From Parus major (taxonomy: Eukaryota > Chordata > Aves > Passeriformes > Paridae): a stretch of 64,000 nt of DNA. This document shows positions 23,595-36,300 of this stretch, in pieces. Within the stretch, counting starts at the first letter, position 1. Every line of letters begins with the position of its first letter. Made by a program: the position numbers and the translations under genes. Below the pieces are notes generated by a model. The model worked only from the letters and a program-made list of their open reading frames with translations, had not been told where the DNA came from and did no database searches. The stretch lies in the NCBI RefSeq assembly GCF_001522545.3, contig NC_031799.1:38836475-38900474 (forward strand). The letters are read 5' to 3'.

Positions 23595-24536
23595 TTATTT
23601 GGTGTATTGGCTGAGAAACTAAGCTAAACTACTACAACCATTAAACATTTAAATTATTATTAAATTTCATAATAATTTACTTATTAATATATAGTTTAAT
23701 AATATTCCTTTCTTTTTATGAAACTTCCATCATTGGCGTATGTCTCTGAAAAAAAATAAGGCTAAAAAATTAATTTTTTTATGTGGCAAATAATAAATAA
23801 TACATATTAAGGTAAGACCAACTTCGTTATATATTTTAAATATCTCTTCTTTAAAAACTTTAATCTCCATTGATGTCTCTCACTCATCTTTTACAGAGAA
23901 TCTTCTTATGTGAAATAAATACACTCTACCCTGGAAATTCAGAATTCTGCAAAATTAATTTTTGTGTCTTCTCTTGTTAATACTTCAGAAAGATCATAAG
24001 GAAATAGCAGAGAATTTATTTAAGTAATTCAGATTTATTTTTCAGTGAAATCCTCATTGTCTTATTTTAAGGTTTACCGTATACCTGCAATTCTGTAATA
24101 TATCTGTGTAACTTAGAATTTGTCTCGGCAGTCACTGATAATTTTCATGTTGCCTTGTTTTTTTGGCCCTTTTTCTTGCTGTTGTTTCTTTAAATTTTTT
24201 TTCTCCCTAAGCTCTATTAAATCTACTGTATTTTTTTAATGGATGGTACAATGCACATGCTAAGTGATGCACTACAGGAAATGCATCAGCAGTAGGTGAA
24301 AAGAGAGATAAAAATATTCTTAGTAACTGGACACCACACCCTTAGAACCCAAAATTAAGCAGTACTGTGGCAGGTGTGATAGAATGTGGCATGGTTTCTG
24401 TGAAATATTAACAAAATTACTAGACCTTTGAGAAAGTATTGCTGGCTTGTGGTGGTAGGAGTGAAAGTTTTGCATGAAGTCCTACCTTAATAATTAAAAC
24501 TGGTGAAAAGCAGATAGTATCAGAGTACCCAACCTG

Positions 24537-24572
24537 GCCAAAAATATTAGACTCCAGTCTAATATTTTTGGC
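24537..24572. repeat. Perfect hairpin, 17-bp arms, 2-base loop
   Basis: The left arm is 24537-24553 (GCCAAAAATATTAGACT) and the right arm is 24556-24572, its exact reverse complement, with only 'cc' between. The sequence ACTCCAGTCT, which spans the loop, recurs at 24591-24600. Such a long perfect arm pair with so small a loop is unusual in unique DNA. Confidence 0.97.
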
Positions 24573-25605
24573 TCTGCAGTCAGACTGTAAACTCCAGTCT
24601 TTATTTTTAAGGATGTTATTGCACTAGCTTATAATTCCTGGAGACTTTCAAAGAGTGAACTCCATGGTGCGAGAAATTCAACAAGATTTTTGTTAAGTTA
24701 ATGAAGGCTGAATTTAATTTTACATTAGGAAATCTATACCCAGTTCAAAATCTATGACAACTGTTCTTCCACATGAGAAGCTGGGTCTGTCCAATGGAGA
24801 CGTTCCCAGAGAATTAACTTCTGTAAAGATGTTTCTTCATGCTTTCCTGTACTGAATTTAAGGAATGTCTGGTTGACTCAAAGACAGCTACTTAGTTCTC
24901 TGAGTCTTGTCTGTCAGACATGCTGATTTTCAGTGATAGAGAACCCAGACTCTTATTTTTCTGGACTGGTGTAAATCCATTTTCCTGCCCATATGGTTTC
25001 TTCATATGTGCACATTCTGCATTCTTCACAATTTTCTCCATATTCATTTTTTTCAGTCTTTGATTCCTGATTTGACAATTTCCTCTGTCTTTTTGTGATA
25101 AAGGTAACCTACAACTTCTAGCAACTTGGTAGTTATTACTAATATAAAAATCCTGCTTTTCTTTTTTGTATTATTAAGACAAATAATTCTCTTTCCCTCC
25201 AGCATAAAACATAGGAGACTGAGAGCTATTTTTCAAAAAAAAATAAAAATAGATATTTCCCAATTTCCATGCCATCTGACATTTAACTGTAATTTTTAAG
25301 AAACATAAATTAGCTTTGTACAAATGTTTGTTTAAAGGGGCACATTAGTTATTCCATAAGGTTAAGACAAATTTTACATACCTATTAATTTACTTAGAGT
25401 GCATTATAGACATCTGATAGTACAAAAGTAAGTAATAATTATTATGCTATTTCATTGGGGTTTTATTAATAGTTAAATAATTTACTGCTTTATTTTTGAG
25501 GAAACCACTTGTGGCAGGCAGAACTTTAAATAATTTAATAGTGTAAGTGAAAACACTGATATATTTTGTTTATTATTTGATTATTCAGCTGTTAATGCCA
25601 ACGCT

Positions 25606-25672
25606 GTATATATAGCATATATAGCATATATACTATATATAGTATATATGTAGTATATATACTATATATAGA
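25606..25672. repeat. AT palindrome cluster
   Basis: A TATA-rich stretch with a perfect 26-base palindrome at 25625-25650, immediately followed by a 14-base palindrome at 25651-25664. It is preceded by two 'atatatagc' units. This could extrude a cruciform and may be mutation-prone. Confidence 0.93.
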
Positions 25673-28600
25673 TAGGGACAACATCAGACCTTGCATTTAC
25701 TTAAAGAGTAAAAATCTATGTTCCATAGATTACTTCTTAAGAAACAGCTGACTCAAGAAATTCTGGGAACACATAAGAAAGATGCTCTCCCAAATAGAAT
25801 AATACCTCCAGATGTCCAGGACTTTTCAGTGAGACACATAGTTAAGAAATTAAAAATCTTTAACTTCAAAGTGTAGTCATTAATGCATAACCAGCATGAA
25901 TAAAATTACCTCTATGGACTTCCATGTGAATTAGTGATTCTAAGACCGAGAAAAAAGAATAGAGCTACAACAAATATATTAAATTTTAAAGTATAGAAAT
26001 AGATACTTTATTCTTTTCCAGAAGGTATCCTGACATTACAATTTTTAAATATTATGGAACTATAATTAAACGTTTTTTTAAAAGGAACAGTCTTTTCCAA
26101 AACTATTATTTAGTCATGTACTTGTTTTTAGAAAAGTGATGAACCAAATACTGCTGGGTAAAATCAATAACTGAGCGATATACAATTTTTAAAACAACAT
26201 TTTTCATAGATTTACATGCTAGGTTTTAATTCAGGGATTCACTAGGATATATGTATTTGACCAGGTGATGTAAATTAAGAATAAAATTATCAGTAAGTCT
26301 GGTAATTTATTCCCAGGAAATTCTTAGTAAGTATAAGAGTGGGTTCAAAGAAGAAGCTTTCTTTATGGATGTACAATTACACACTTCAGGGAGACTTCTA
26401 TGAATAAACAGAATATTGCTCTCTGTTGAAATCAGAAAATAATAAAAAAAAAAGAAAAAAGTTTAAGTATTTAAAGAAAAAAAGTGAGAAAAACAGAGAA
26501 GAGGAATACATTACTATTTATAATCTTTATTTAGATTTATAGATTAATTACTGTATAATTTGAATTACATATGTGTACTTTCCTTTCTAGTTCAAAAATT
26601 GCACCAATAATATATCTTAAAAATGAAAAGTGCCATTTATATAGAACTGGCATTTTCATTGTGTGAAATGAAACACAAGGCCACAGAAATTTTTAGAAAA
26701 TTAAAATTACCTAGTGAATCTAGACTAAGGTCTGTAAGTTCTTCATTGTGCTTTTTATTGCTGCAGCATACTTTGAGTTTATGATGTGAATGTTCTAAAC
26801 TAAAAGTGAATGTGAAATCTAAAGGCTTACTGAAGATGTGATAGTAAAAGTTATATCTCAGGTTATTAACTAACATTCTGGCCTTGTGGTTTTACTTTCA
26901 TTTTCTTATTCTTGTTGGAACATTTATTAAAGAAGTAATAAATGCATGACTGATTCGGTATCTCAACCCAAAGCACTTCAATCATTTGAGACCGTAAAAT
27001 TAATATTTAAAAACTTGAGAGGTATTTTGGGTATGAATTCAATCTGAATGGTATGTATTTGAGTATGAATGGTTTTAATTATATCAGCTTTTCAATATCT
27101 TCTTTTAAAAATCTCATATATTAAAGGTGAAATTTGAACCATAATCAGTTTTCCCCTGCTCTACTAATTATGCACAAATTCCCTTTGTAAAAGAAGAATT
27201 CATAAATGTATGCAATTCTTTCCTGACTTCTTTTCTAAAAATAATGTATTTTTTCTGTTACTGGCTTTAATTGTAACTTTTATGCAAATTCCAAGATGAT
27301 GGTGATGATGGTGATGCAAAGGTTTGGTTTAAAAGACAGAGAAAAAGCCCCAAAAAGCAAGAAAAAATAAGAATTAGTAATGTTATAGGTGCTACAAAGT
27401 TTAAATACATTTAGGAAGTTAGAAAAGATTGAATCAAATTTCTCTGAAGATTCATTTGGGAGTTCCCTGAAGACCTGCTGAAATATGCTAATCTGATCAA
27501 TTTTCTAGAAGAAGTGGAACTTTGTGTGCCTTACAGAAGTTGTGGTCAGCTTACCATACAGTGAAACTTATTGAAAAGACCAATTCAAACAAAGTAAAGG
27601 AAAGTTATGAGGACAATTAATGTAAATCCTATTCTGCTACAGTTTTTCAGCCAAACTCCAGATTTTAACAAAGCTGCAGATTCATTTTTCTCTTTTATAA
27701 TGTGTTACTTAAAGACTGTGTTGGAAAAGAACACTGTAAGTTTCAGCTTGGATATTACTGCTTGCAGATTTTCGTCTTCTTGCCAATAATTCTTAGTGGA
27801 ATATATTATAAGACCTAGGTGAGTTCATAGGTCCTGGCTGATGAGCATGAGCATGTGGGAGGATTTTCCTGCTGACACATAATCAAAATGGAAAATAAAA
27901 CTAGTAAGACAAGAGGGTTAAAAAAAAGAGGGAATTTTTTCAGGGGCTTTGTTGTCAGAGAAAGATCATCTAAAAAACTTAATTTCAATACATAATAATG
28001 GAAATAATAAACTTAAAAGTAATTTCCTAGAAGTATTATCTAAAGAGAAAAAAAAAGATTTTAATTATAAGCAAAATAAGTGTGTAAACTGACATTTTCA
28101 CAGAACTATAATTAGGACACATTAGAGACAGTTTTCTGAAGTGAAAATAGCTGTAGAACCTTATCTAACATGTTCAAAACCCAGATAAAGAAAACCTAAG
28201 GAATAATACACGCTCCCAATAGTGAACTCTACTCTTTTAAAGGTCAGTGGCAGTGCTACAGTCATAGTATGATGACAACTAATGAAAATGCACATAAATT
28301 TATTTCAGCAGTTTTCTTTTTTGGTAAACAAATGTTTTTGCCAGAAAAACAACATACATTCTTCTTGTTCTCCAAAATTTAGCTGTACCTCTACAGTTAT
28401 ATAGATATGCACAGACTTTAAGGCAATAGAAACCTCTTTAAAATAATGCCGCTTTTGTTGCTTTGTTTTTCCTTATTTTGTTAATTTAATATCTCATCCA
28501 ACACTTTAATAATTTGATATCCCTTTATTTTCTCATATTTTCTTTTATTTGTTGTACATTTGTTTTCTTTTGTGTCTTTGGATCTATTTTTCTTTTAATT

Positions 28601-30965
28601 AATTCTTGTGTACCAGTTTATCCTTATTGTGACAGAAAAAGGAGTGATAGAATGAAGAGACTGATTACACCCACTGTTTTCTCACATTTATTCTTTTCTT
28701 CAATGTGTTTCTCAGTGGTTTTAAGATATCCTAATATCTCCTTTTGGTTTTTTCTTCCTTTTTTTCTTTCCCTATCTTTTCCTCAGCAGTTCTGAAATTT
28801 GCACTGATAGTGTGCTGTATGAAATGCATTGCTTTCACTTTGACCTTGTGAATTTTAAGTTGCACTGCTGAATTCATTATCTGTTAGACAAAAACTGATG
28901 TATGGGACAAGCAAAGGAGAATATTGAACAAACTGCATTGTTTCTACATTTGTATATATATTTCTGCTCTGGAAAAGTTTTCCAAAGACATTTAGCTACC
29001 TTTGTTGCAGTTTTAGTTTGTTTGTTTTGAGAACCAGAAGTATTAGTAATATGATTCTTCTATAGGAAGATTCTAGTGGAAAAACAAGGGCCCTTGGGCC
29101 CAAATAAAGGCCCTTGGCCTTTAATGTATCACAGTCCCAGTATATTATTTCCAGTTTTTATGAGGTATCTTTTAGCTGTTCTCACTAAACTACTTTCTAC
29201 CTCTTCTCCTTCTTTTTTTCCCCCCATTGTCCTGTTCTTTTTTCTGGTGTTTTCTATATATGGTCTCTTTTAGGTGTCTTCTCTGGCTAACCAATTCTCT
29301 GCAATGTCTACTGGTATTCTTCAAAATTTCTTTCCTTTCACATATCTTCCTCTTATTTTTATTTCCTTTTATTTTTTTCTTCTTTTTTCTCCCTTTTCTT
29401 TTCCCTCCAGAAATACTTTTTTTCTGCTTAAAAAAAATCAGCAAACAAAAAAACAAACCCAAATAAAAACAAAAAATTCCCCCTGGGGATAATAGCCCTC
29501 CAAGGAATTAATATTTTACAATACTCTTATCACATCATTTTTAATTGTTTACAATTTCTGGTGCAACTTCTGCTGTTTTTATTCAAATATCTGCTGAATA
29601 GAATTAAATTCAGAACACAGCTGTCTAAGGTTACATGAGTAAGGATAAATTCATCTAAGCTGCTTGCAATCTGTAAAACAAGTTTTTAAGATGCTATCTT
29701 TTGTATACATTTTATATGAATTAGCATTCTAGAATCAAACTTCTAGTCATGTTTCTGATTATCTTTTTTTCATAAATTACTGATTTCATTTTTATTTAAG
29801 GATGCCAGACACATTTTTCATGTGACATAAGTGAAAGGTAATGCACATGTGAATGGAAATGTTGAAAAGTGGCATATCTTAGAGACTTTGAGACAAGCTA
29901 AGTTATTACAAAAAAATACCTGTCTTCTTGGCAAAGATACAGTTAAAGACTTTAATTTAAAGTATGTAGCTTTAGACAACATTCCCATAATATGTTGAAC
30001 AACCGTTGTACTTAAACCTCTACCTCTATCAGGATGTCAGATTTTTCTCTTTGCTCACACAGTAAACAGAATCAGACAGAAGTTCATTTGAGATACTGTA
30101 TAGTACAAAATTGATTACATTGGCCTAGATTTTAATTTTTTTATATCACAGAGCAACATGCATAATTATGTAGCCACTATGCTGGGACCAACAGAGGAAC
30201 AGAAATGAAATGAAAATAAAATAATGTAGATACTTACACCAGTGTTTTCTTATCCTATTTCTAGTGTTGCTCTAGGTACATGATTTATGGCTGGTACCTG
30301 CTCCACTGTGAAGCATGGCAGCTGGAACTGTTCTAGTGTTCCCTGAAAGAGCTAATTGTTTTTAAGAAGGACTACTGCTTCCTCATCACAATTCATCCTT
30401 GTATCAGATAGTTTTGAATGAAGTAGCTAGTGAAACATTGCAATACCTGCAACTCAGCCTTGTATAATTAGAAATCACTCCAGCTTAGTTTTGGTTTTGT
30501 GCAAGGATTGCTACAAAATGACAAAAGTACAGAACCGTATATATGTTCTTTGTAACTCATCTTCAACTACAGGCATATCAACAAAGTGACTAAAATCGTA
30601 GTAAAATATTTTCAGTGCCCACTTATAGATATTGTATGCAGTATTTAAAGCTTTCAGATGTACTCCTGGGATCTGTGGCATAACTTGAGTAAGTGTGAGT
30701 TAAGGACTCATTTTCATTTTAATCATTACCATTCTTGAATGAACTGAGCAATGCAATCTTGATCCCACCTAATACATGCCATAAATACCCTGGTAATGAA
30801 TAATTAGCCTATGAAAATCCAAGATCATTTCTCCTTAGTATTCTTGAGGAAATTATTATGTCATGGGAAGGGAAGGAAAGAATCCTATGGTGATTTGGAT
30901 ACCTTTGAACCTAAACAGGATTATAAAATATAAAGAGGAGCTGGGGGAGGGTTGTTTTTTTGTTG

Positions 30966-30989
30966 TTTTTTTTTTTTTTTTTTTTTTTT
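30966..30989. repeat. Poly-T run (24)
   Basis: A 24-base T run preceded by 'gttgtttttttgttg'. It could be the complement of a retroposed poly-A tail, but nothing recognisable lies to the right to support that. Confidence 0.9.
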
Positions 30990-32734
30990 ATTCTGAGTTT
31001 TCTTAGTATTTCAGTGGTTGAATACACAGTTGGAATTAAATTAATGCATTGTCATATGTCCTTAGCAGGCAGCAGAAATAACAGGGTCCTAAGAAAGGTG
31101 ATTGCCTTCTAGATATTAGGTTGAAAACTACAAAGTGTTTGCCCTGTGTACAGTTTTAGAACATATTTAATTTGAATGACTTAATTTGTATGAAATGAAA
31201 ACCAATAACAGTAGAATAAAGTTTTCTTGACCAAAGCCTTGAAGCAACTTGAAGATCGTCTTTTAATTTTTGCTGCAGTATACTAGATTTAAAGCAAATA
31301 TTCTGAATTTAAAGATACTCATACATATTTTGAAGTAGAAGAAGAGAACAATTGGTTCTGCAGAAAATTGTGACATAGTTTCTATGCCATGAACAATATC
31401 CTTGGCATATGTGCTATTAACTGTGAATCTGACAAAACAGTTTATCTTCTTTTATAGGCAAAACCCATTGCTTTGCAATGCTAATAGAACACACATTGAG
31501 CACTCAATATTGTAATTTTTAAATGTTGCAATAAGAAAAGGAATTGCTTAAAACAGAAGCATTGGAATTTGTTACAAGCTTGAAAAAGTAGACAGACATG
31601 AACTCCTCTAAATCAATTAGCTCTGAAATTCTGGTGAACTACATTTCATAAAAGAAACAGTCATATGTATGGAAATGGCCTACTTAATTCCTTTGTTGTT
31701 TGCTTGATTAGGAGTAAGTTAGTAGGGGGTACTATTTATTTTAAATGAGAAACAACATTTCCTTGGCACCCCACAGGATAGTATAATTTAGAGAAATTCT
31801 TCACAGGCTTTTATTGGTCCCAGCTGTGAACCAAAACACTAGTTATATGTTTTCAATATTATTTCTGCAACTCAGTACAAAAGGAGATATCCCACTCCAG
31901 CATCTCTTCTTTACTCTCTTCTTGTCTGATCTAGCACTCACTTTGTGCCACACTGTAACCACAAAACATAAGGCAATGCATTTATCAAATAAATTAAATT
32001 AAATATTGTGCTAAAACTAAAATCCTAAAGTGATAGGGCTGCTGATCCTTAATTTGTCAGTGTCAGTCAGAGTTTCCTACTGTGCAATCCTACAGATTGG
32101 GATTGTGCACTAGCTTCTAGCATGGCTGTAACTCCAAACACAGCCAGGCCAAAATCTTGGAATACATATGGCTATAACTCCAGAACAAAATTCTTTTTTG
32201 GAAAAACTAGAGAAGAAACTGTGGAGACTTTTTTATATAAGGACTTTTACTTTTGAGTTGATGGGTATATCTGTTAATCTCACCATTTTTGTGCTTGTGG
32301 GGTTTTATGTTACTCTAGAAATACCCATAGTTATTCTCTGCAGGGTTCAGTACCAGGTAGATCACTTACCTGTAACACCAGATCTAACCACTGAACTGAT
32401 AGATGTTCAATATACTTTTAACAACTTCATAGTTTTTCTAAAGCAAACTATTAAAAATCTGTAAACTTGGAACATTAGTGACAGAATCTTGAACATTTGA
32501 ATACATGTTGTAGCATGGAAACAGTTCTATTTCCTCTGCAAAAACACAAAGGTAAAATTAACTTATCTCCTCAGCTTCAACTGGAATATTATTTTGCCTT
32601 TACCTTGCCTAAGCTTAAAAAAAATCTGGTTTCCTGAAGACCTGATGTTAGCTGCCAAAATTGCAGACATTTTCTATGAGATTTGTACTTCCTGGGAGTC
32701 AATAATTTGGAACATCACAGTAAAAGCAATTGAT

Positions 32735-33385
32735 TGTATCTGTTCTGGGTATCCATGGCAAGGTGTTAACAGCCAGAGCAGGGGCAGCTGCAGGGGTGGC
32801 CTCTGTGGGAAGAGGCCAGGGACTGCCATGTGTTGGACACAGCTGCTTTCCTGAAGCCAAGCTGATACCATCAGCAAAGCTAGTGAGGCCTCTATGAAAA
32901 CGTGTTTTAAAAAGGACAGAAAATACTCTATGGTGGGAAGGGAAGAGGAGGGAACAAAAGGTGTGATAAAGAACAGAGGAAACACTAAGGCCAGGACATC
33001 AAGAACATGAGCAAGAAGTGTTTCATGGTGAAGTAAATCTCCAGACTGCAGCCTATGGAATGCCCATGCTGCTGCAGTGAGGTATTCCTAAACGAACTGC
33101 AGACCATGGGGAGACCTCACTGGGGCAGAGGAAAAGTGTGTGGGATATAGTGCTGTAAAGGTGTGGAGGTAGTAGTGCTTGGAGTGACAGAATGATGGTG
33201 AACCTGGGAGAGAGGAAAGGTGTTACAATGCTTGTCTTTTTGCTTTCTGTCTGTTTGAACAGACAATATAATATTTTTCTCAAAGTTGAGTTGGTTTTGC
33301 CTTTAACAGTAAGTAATCTTCCTAGTTTTATCTTGAAACATGAATGTTCTCATTGTCCTTTTCCCTATTTCAGTCCCCATCTCAA
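32735..33385 (+). mobile_element. ERVL-type LTR, 3'-truncated
   Basis: Begins at a TG with 'ctgttctgggtatccatggc' and the 'gcaggggtggcctctgtggg' block near 32789, which I recognise as the start of a passerine ERVL-type LTR. It continues with 'gccaagctgataccatcagc' near 32856. The later block 'gttgagttggttttgccttt' is near 33285. Same family and orientation as the LTR at 3854. The terminal bases are missing. The open frames at 32594-32854, 32674-32985 and 33053-33283 overlap it and are not genes. Confidence 0.72.
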
Positions 33386-36300
33386 TGTGGGGTACACCCA
33401 CATATGTGTATGTGTGTGTCTTTGTGTGTGTAGTTGAGGCTACCATAATAACCATAATATATAGGGAAAACAAACAACTAAAACCTCCCACAGACACACA
33501 TTTATATTTAAAAAGTAAATATTTTTTCTTGGTGGTGTCTTCTTAATTAATGTTTGAGCACAGATTTCCTCTGCCATCTCAGAAAATTAATTCTTTAATA
33601 AATTAAAGATATTTTGTTACAACAGATGTTTACTGTAATAGGAGAAAGGACCAGTTGGCCATCATTGAGATCAGTCTGAATGGTTATCAGACCTGGATAT
33701 GAGCACTTCCCATTTATTTGGTTGTTATTAGCTTACTCAGGTGTGAAAGAACCAAGTCGAAGTAGTTCTGTGTGTGGACAATCTACAGTGCTCTAGTATA
33801 TGGCTAAACTTGACCAGGCTCGCTTTAACTGAGAAAGAGAAAAAAAGTGACATAGAGAAAAAAATAGGCATAAAATTTACCAAACTTCTTAGAAGAATCA
33901 AAATTGATAGAGTCAAGTGTTCATCAGATATTACTGAGATACAATTTCATTAATCTTATAAAATAATATAATAAATCTGTTCTAGAATTTATTTTCAGTA
34001 TTGCAATATAACACGCACACAACTAAATATTATTTTACTTCCAGTTTATATTTTACTTCTTTGGTCCTCTATATCAAATCTCTGATTTTCTTAGACCATA
34101 GAGATACTTCACCTTTTCAGAATAATTTTCAGATTGCTTCAAATGTAATATTGAGAACACTTGATGATGCAAGGATTCTTTTAAGGTGAAATTAAATTCT
34201 GTCAAGAACTGTAAACAAGTCTGATTTTCTTGTGTGTGTTTTCATTAGAACATTTTCTATATGTTATAATAAGTCTTCTTTCTTTTGGAAAGGAAATAAC
34301 AATCATTCCTTTGAACAGCTGTCTCAGGAAATTTGCTGAAAAAGTCTGTTTGCTATTTTTGGTGAGTTTATTTTTCAATGGTTTCAGCTCAAATGCTGTG
34401 TATTTCCAATATTATTATTTATTCTTTGTACACTGCTTCTAATCCACATATTAAGGTATTCCTGTCTTTAATAGGTTAATCTGAGTCCTTGTATGAATAT
34501 CTTTAGACTGTAGTCTTTTATGAAGTGGTTTATCAGGCACTGCTTTCAAGAATCAGGGTATGAATACACTGCTGCTGCCTCTGGCATTCTTTTTTTCTGA
34601 GACTGTTATCCTCCATTGTGCATAAAAAATAGGTAGAAGTCTGAAACCCATTGACTTATTAGTAAAGCTGCTTTAACATTTTTTTCTCTCAAGTTCCTGG
34701 CTGGGAATTGTCTGGACAATGTCCATGTTACTCAAAAGACCACTTGAATCACAACGAAGTCAAGACGTACTGGCCCAGAAGCGGAAATCAGTGCAGATAC
34801 ACAGTCTGTTTTTGAACCAGTGACATTCATGAGCAGATAGAGCATCACTTTGATACAGCTGTACTGACCTTGATTCCCTGACATAACTATTTATTACTAA
34901 GCAGCTCTGCAGCATATCTTTTTCCCAGACTATCTGTATCTTGGATCTTTTTTTCAACAGGACTTGTTTTTCAGAGTTTTTTTGAGATTAATGAAGGTAT
35001 AAATAGCTCCAGGTAGGATTTATAGTGCAGAATTGACCACAATAAAAGTCTTATTATTAGAATGGGTCTAAAAGAAGTTTTATTTAAAGTGTTTTTTCAG
35101 TGGGATCTTATTTCTGGTTTTGCTTTGGGGTTTTTCCCTTCTAACTTATGTAATAATTTATTTCTGTGATGACAAATTAAATGTATGGAACTTTGGCCAG
35201 ACAATTGCAGTATAACTTTTTTTAAAGGCTTACTAAGGTCTTTTTTTTCTCTCCTTCTGCATCTTAAAATGAAGCCATGTTTGTAGAGTATGTGTGAATG
35301 TACAGTAAGACTAATTTTCATTGCATCTATAGTGCTTCTGATGAACATGATGTAAGTGAAGCACAACTTCAGTGTTTATTTTGAAAGTGGCATATGTATT
35401 TGTGCACAGTATATATGAGACTATATAATATGTATGGGTAACAAAAACTGTAAGAAAAGGCAAAGGATTAAACATTAATAGTGTTTTCAATTGCTTTTTT
35501 TGTAGTGTGTCTCACACAAAATATTATGTTTATATTGAAACGTCCCTAAGAAGTTCTCTGTCTATAATTGAGAGATTCAGTATGAAATATAAAAGCACAG
35601 ATTACATTTAATTTGTATTTTCAACTACCATATGAAGAATTACTTTGATGCTATCATCTGTAGCAGTGGAAGAAATGGAACTTTTACATCTTTCCTCATC
35701 TTTTCTTGATCATAAGTGGTGATTAGGACATGACTAGAAACTAAGGTTCACTTGAATAACATGATAACTATGGAGAAAGTGGTAGTGAGACATGTAAATA
35801 GTCTACAGTATCTTGGAAATGTACTGTAGGAACATGCTTAATATTCGATAGACATCCTCTGGTTCTGCCTTCCTCAGTCTATTGTGGAATACAGTGAAAG
35901 CAAAGAGGAACTATTTTCACTTGCAAGTTTTAACACAATTTGTGATGCATTAAAGCAATGATCCTTGAATCTGGTGCCCTTGATAGTGGTTCCAAAACAA
36001 TACCTGCTGTGCAGCATGAAGAGGTAGCTTCACGGTGCATTTCATTGATAGTGGAGTAACAATGAACTTTGATGTCAATTGTGCATATTATATTATTCAT
36101 TCATGTGTTCTTGCTTTATTGCCTTTTTTATGGATTTGGAATCATATGTCTTGCTGCAAGTTTAATCAGCATGACAAACAGATTCTTTTTTTTTTTCCAC
36201 CTCCTGAATAATCCCTTCTGCTTACATTTCCACAGCCTTTTTATCCTACCTTCAAAGGTTCATTTTCAGGTTACTGTCCTTCTGCATAACAGTGTCTGGA

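Larger units (their letters stand above)
23595..32734. other. AT-rich DNA, no gene recognised
   Basis: Over 9 kb without an assignable exon or transposon. Structural points (hairpin, palindrome, poly-T runs) are listed separately. The region 29195-29440 is strongly T/C-rich on the plus strand, and the open frames there (such as 29227-29466) are Phe/Leu/Ser-rich artefacts that resemble membrane helices only because of composition. The frame at 32168-32464 (98 codons) looks partly hydrophobic but has no known domain. Confidence 0.5.

Noticed and set aside
28514..29466. Hydrophobic open frames resembling small membrane proteins
   Set aside because: The plus strand is T/C-rich, which forces Phe, Leu and Ser codons. 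There are no conserved motifs and the reverse frame is Lys/Arg-rich for the same reason.
32168..32464. 98-codon frame with a possible membrane helix, just before an LTR
   Set aside because: No domain match known to me, AT-rich composition, and no supporting neighbouring frame that would suggest a retroviral protein.
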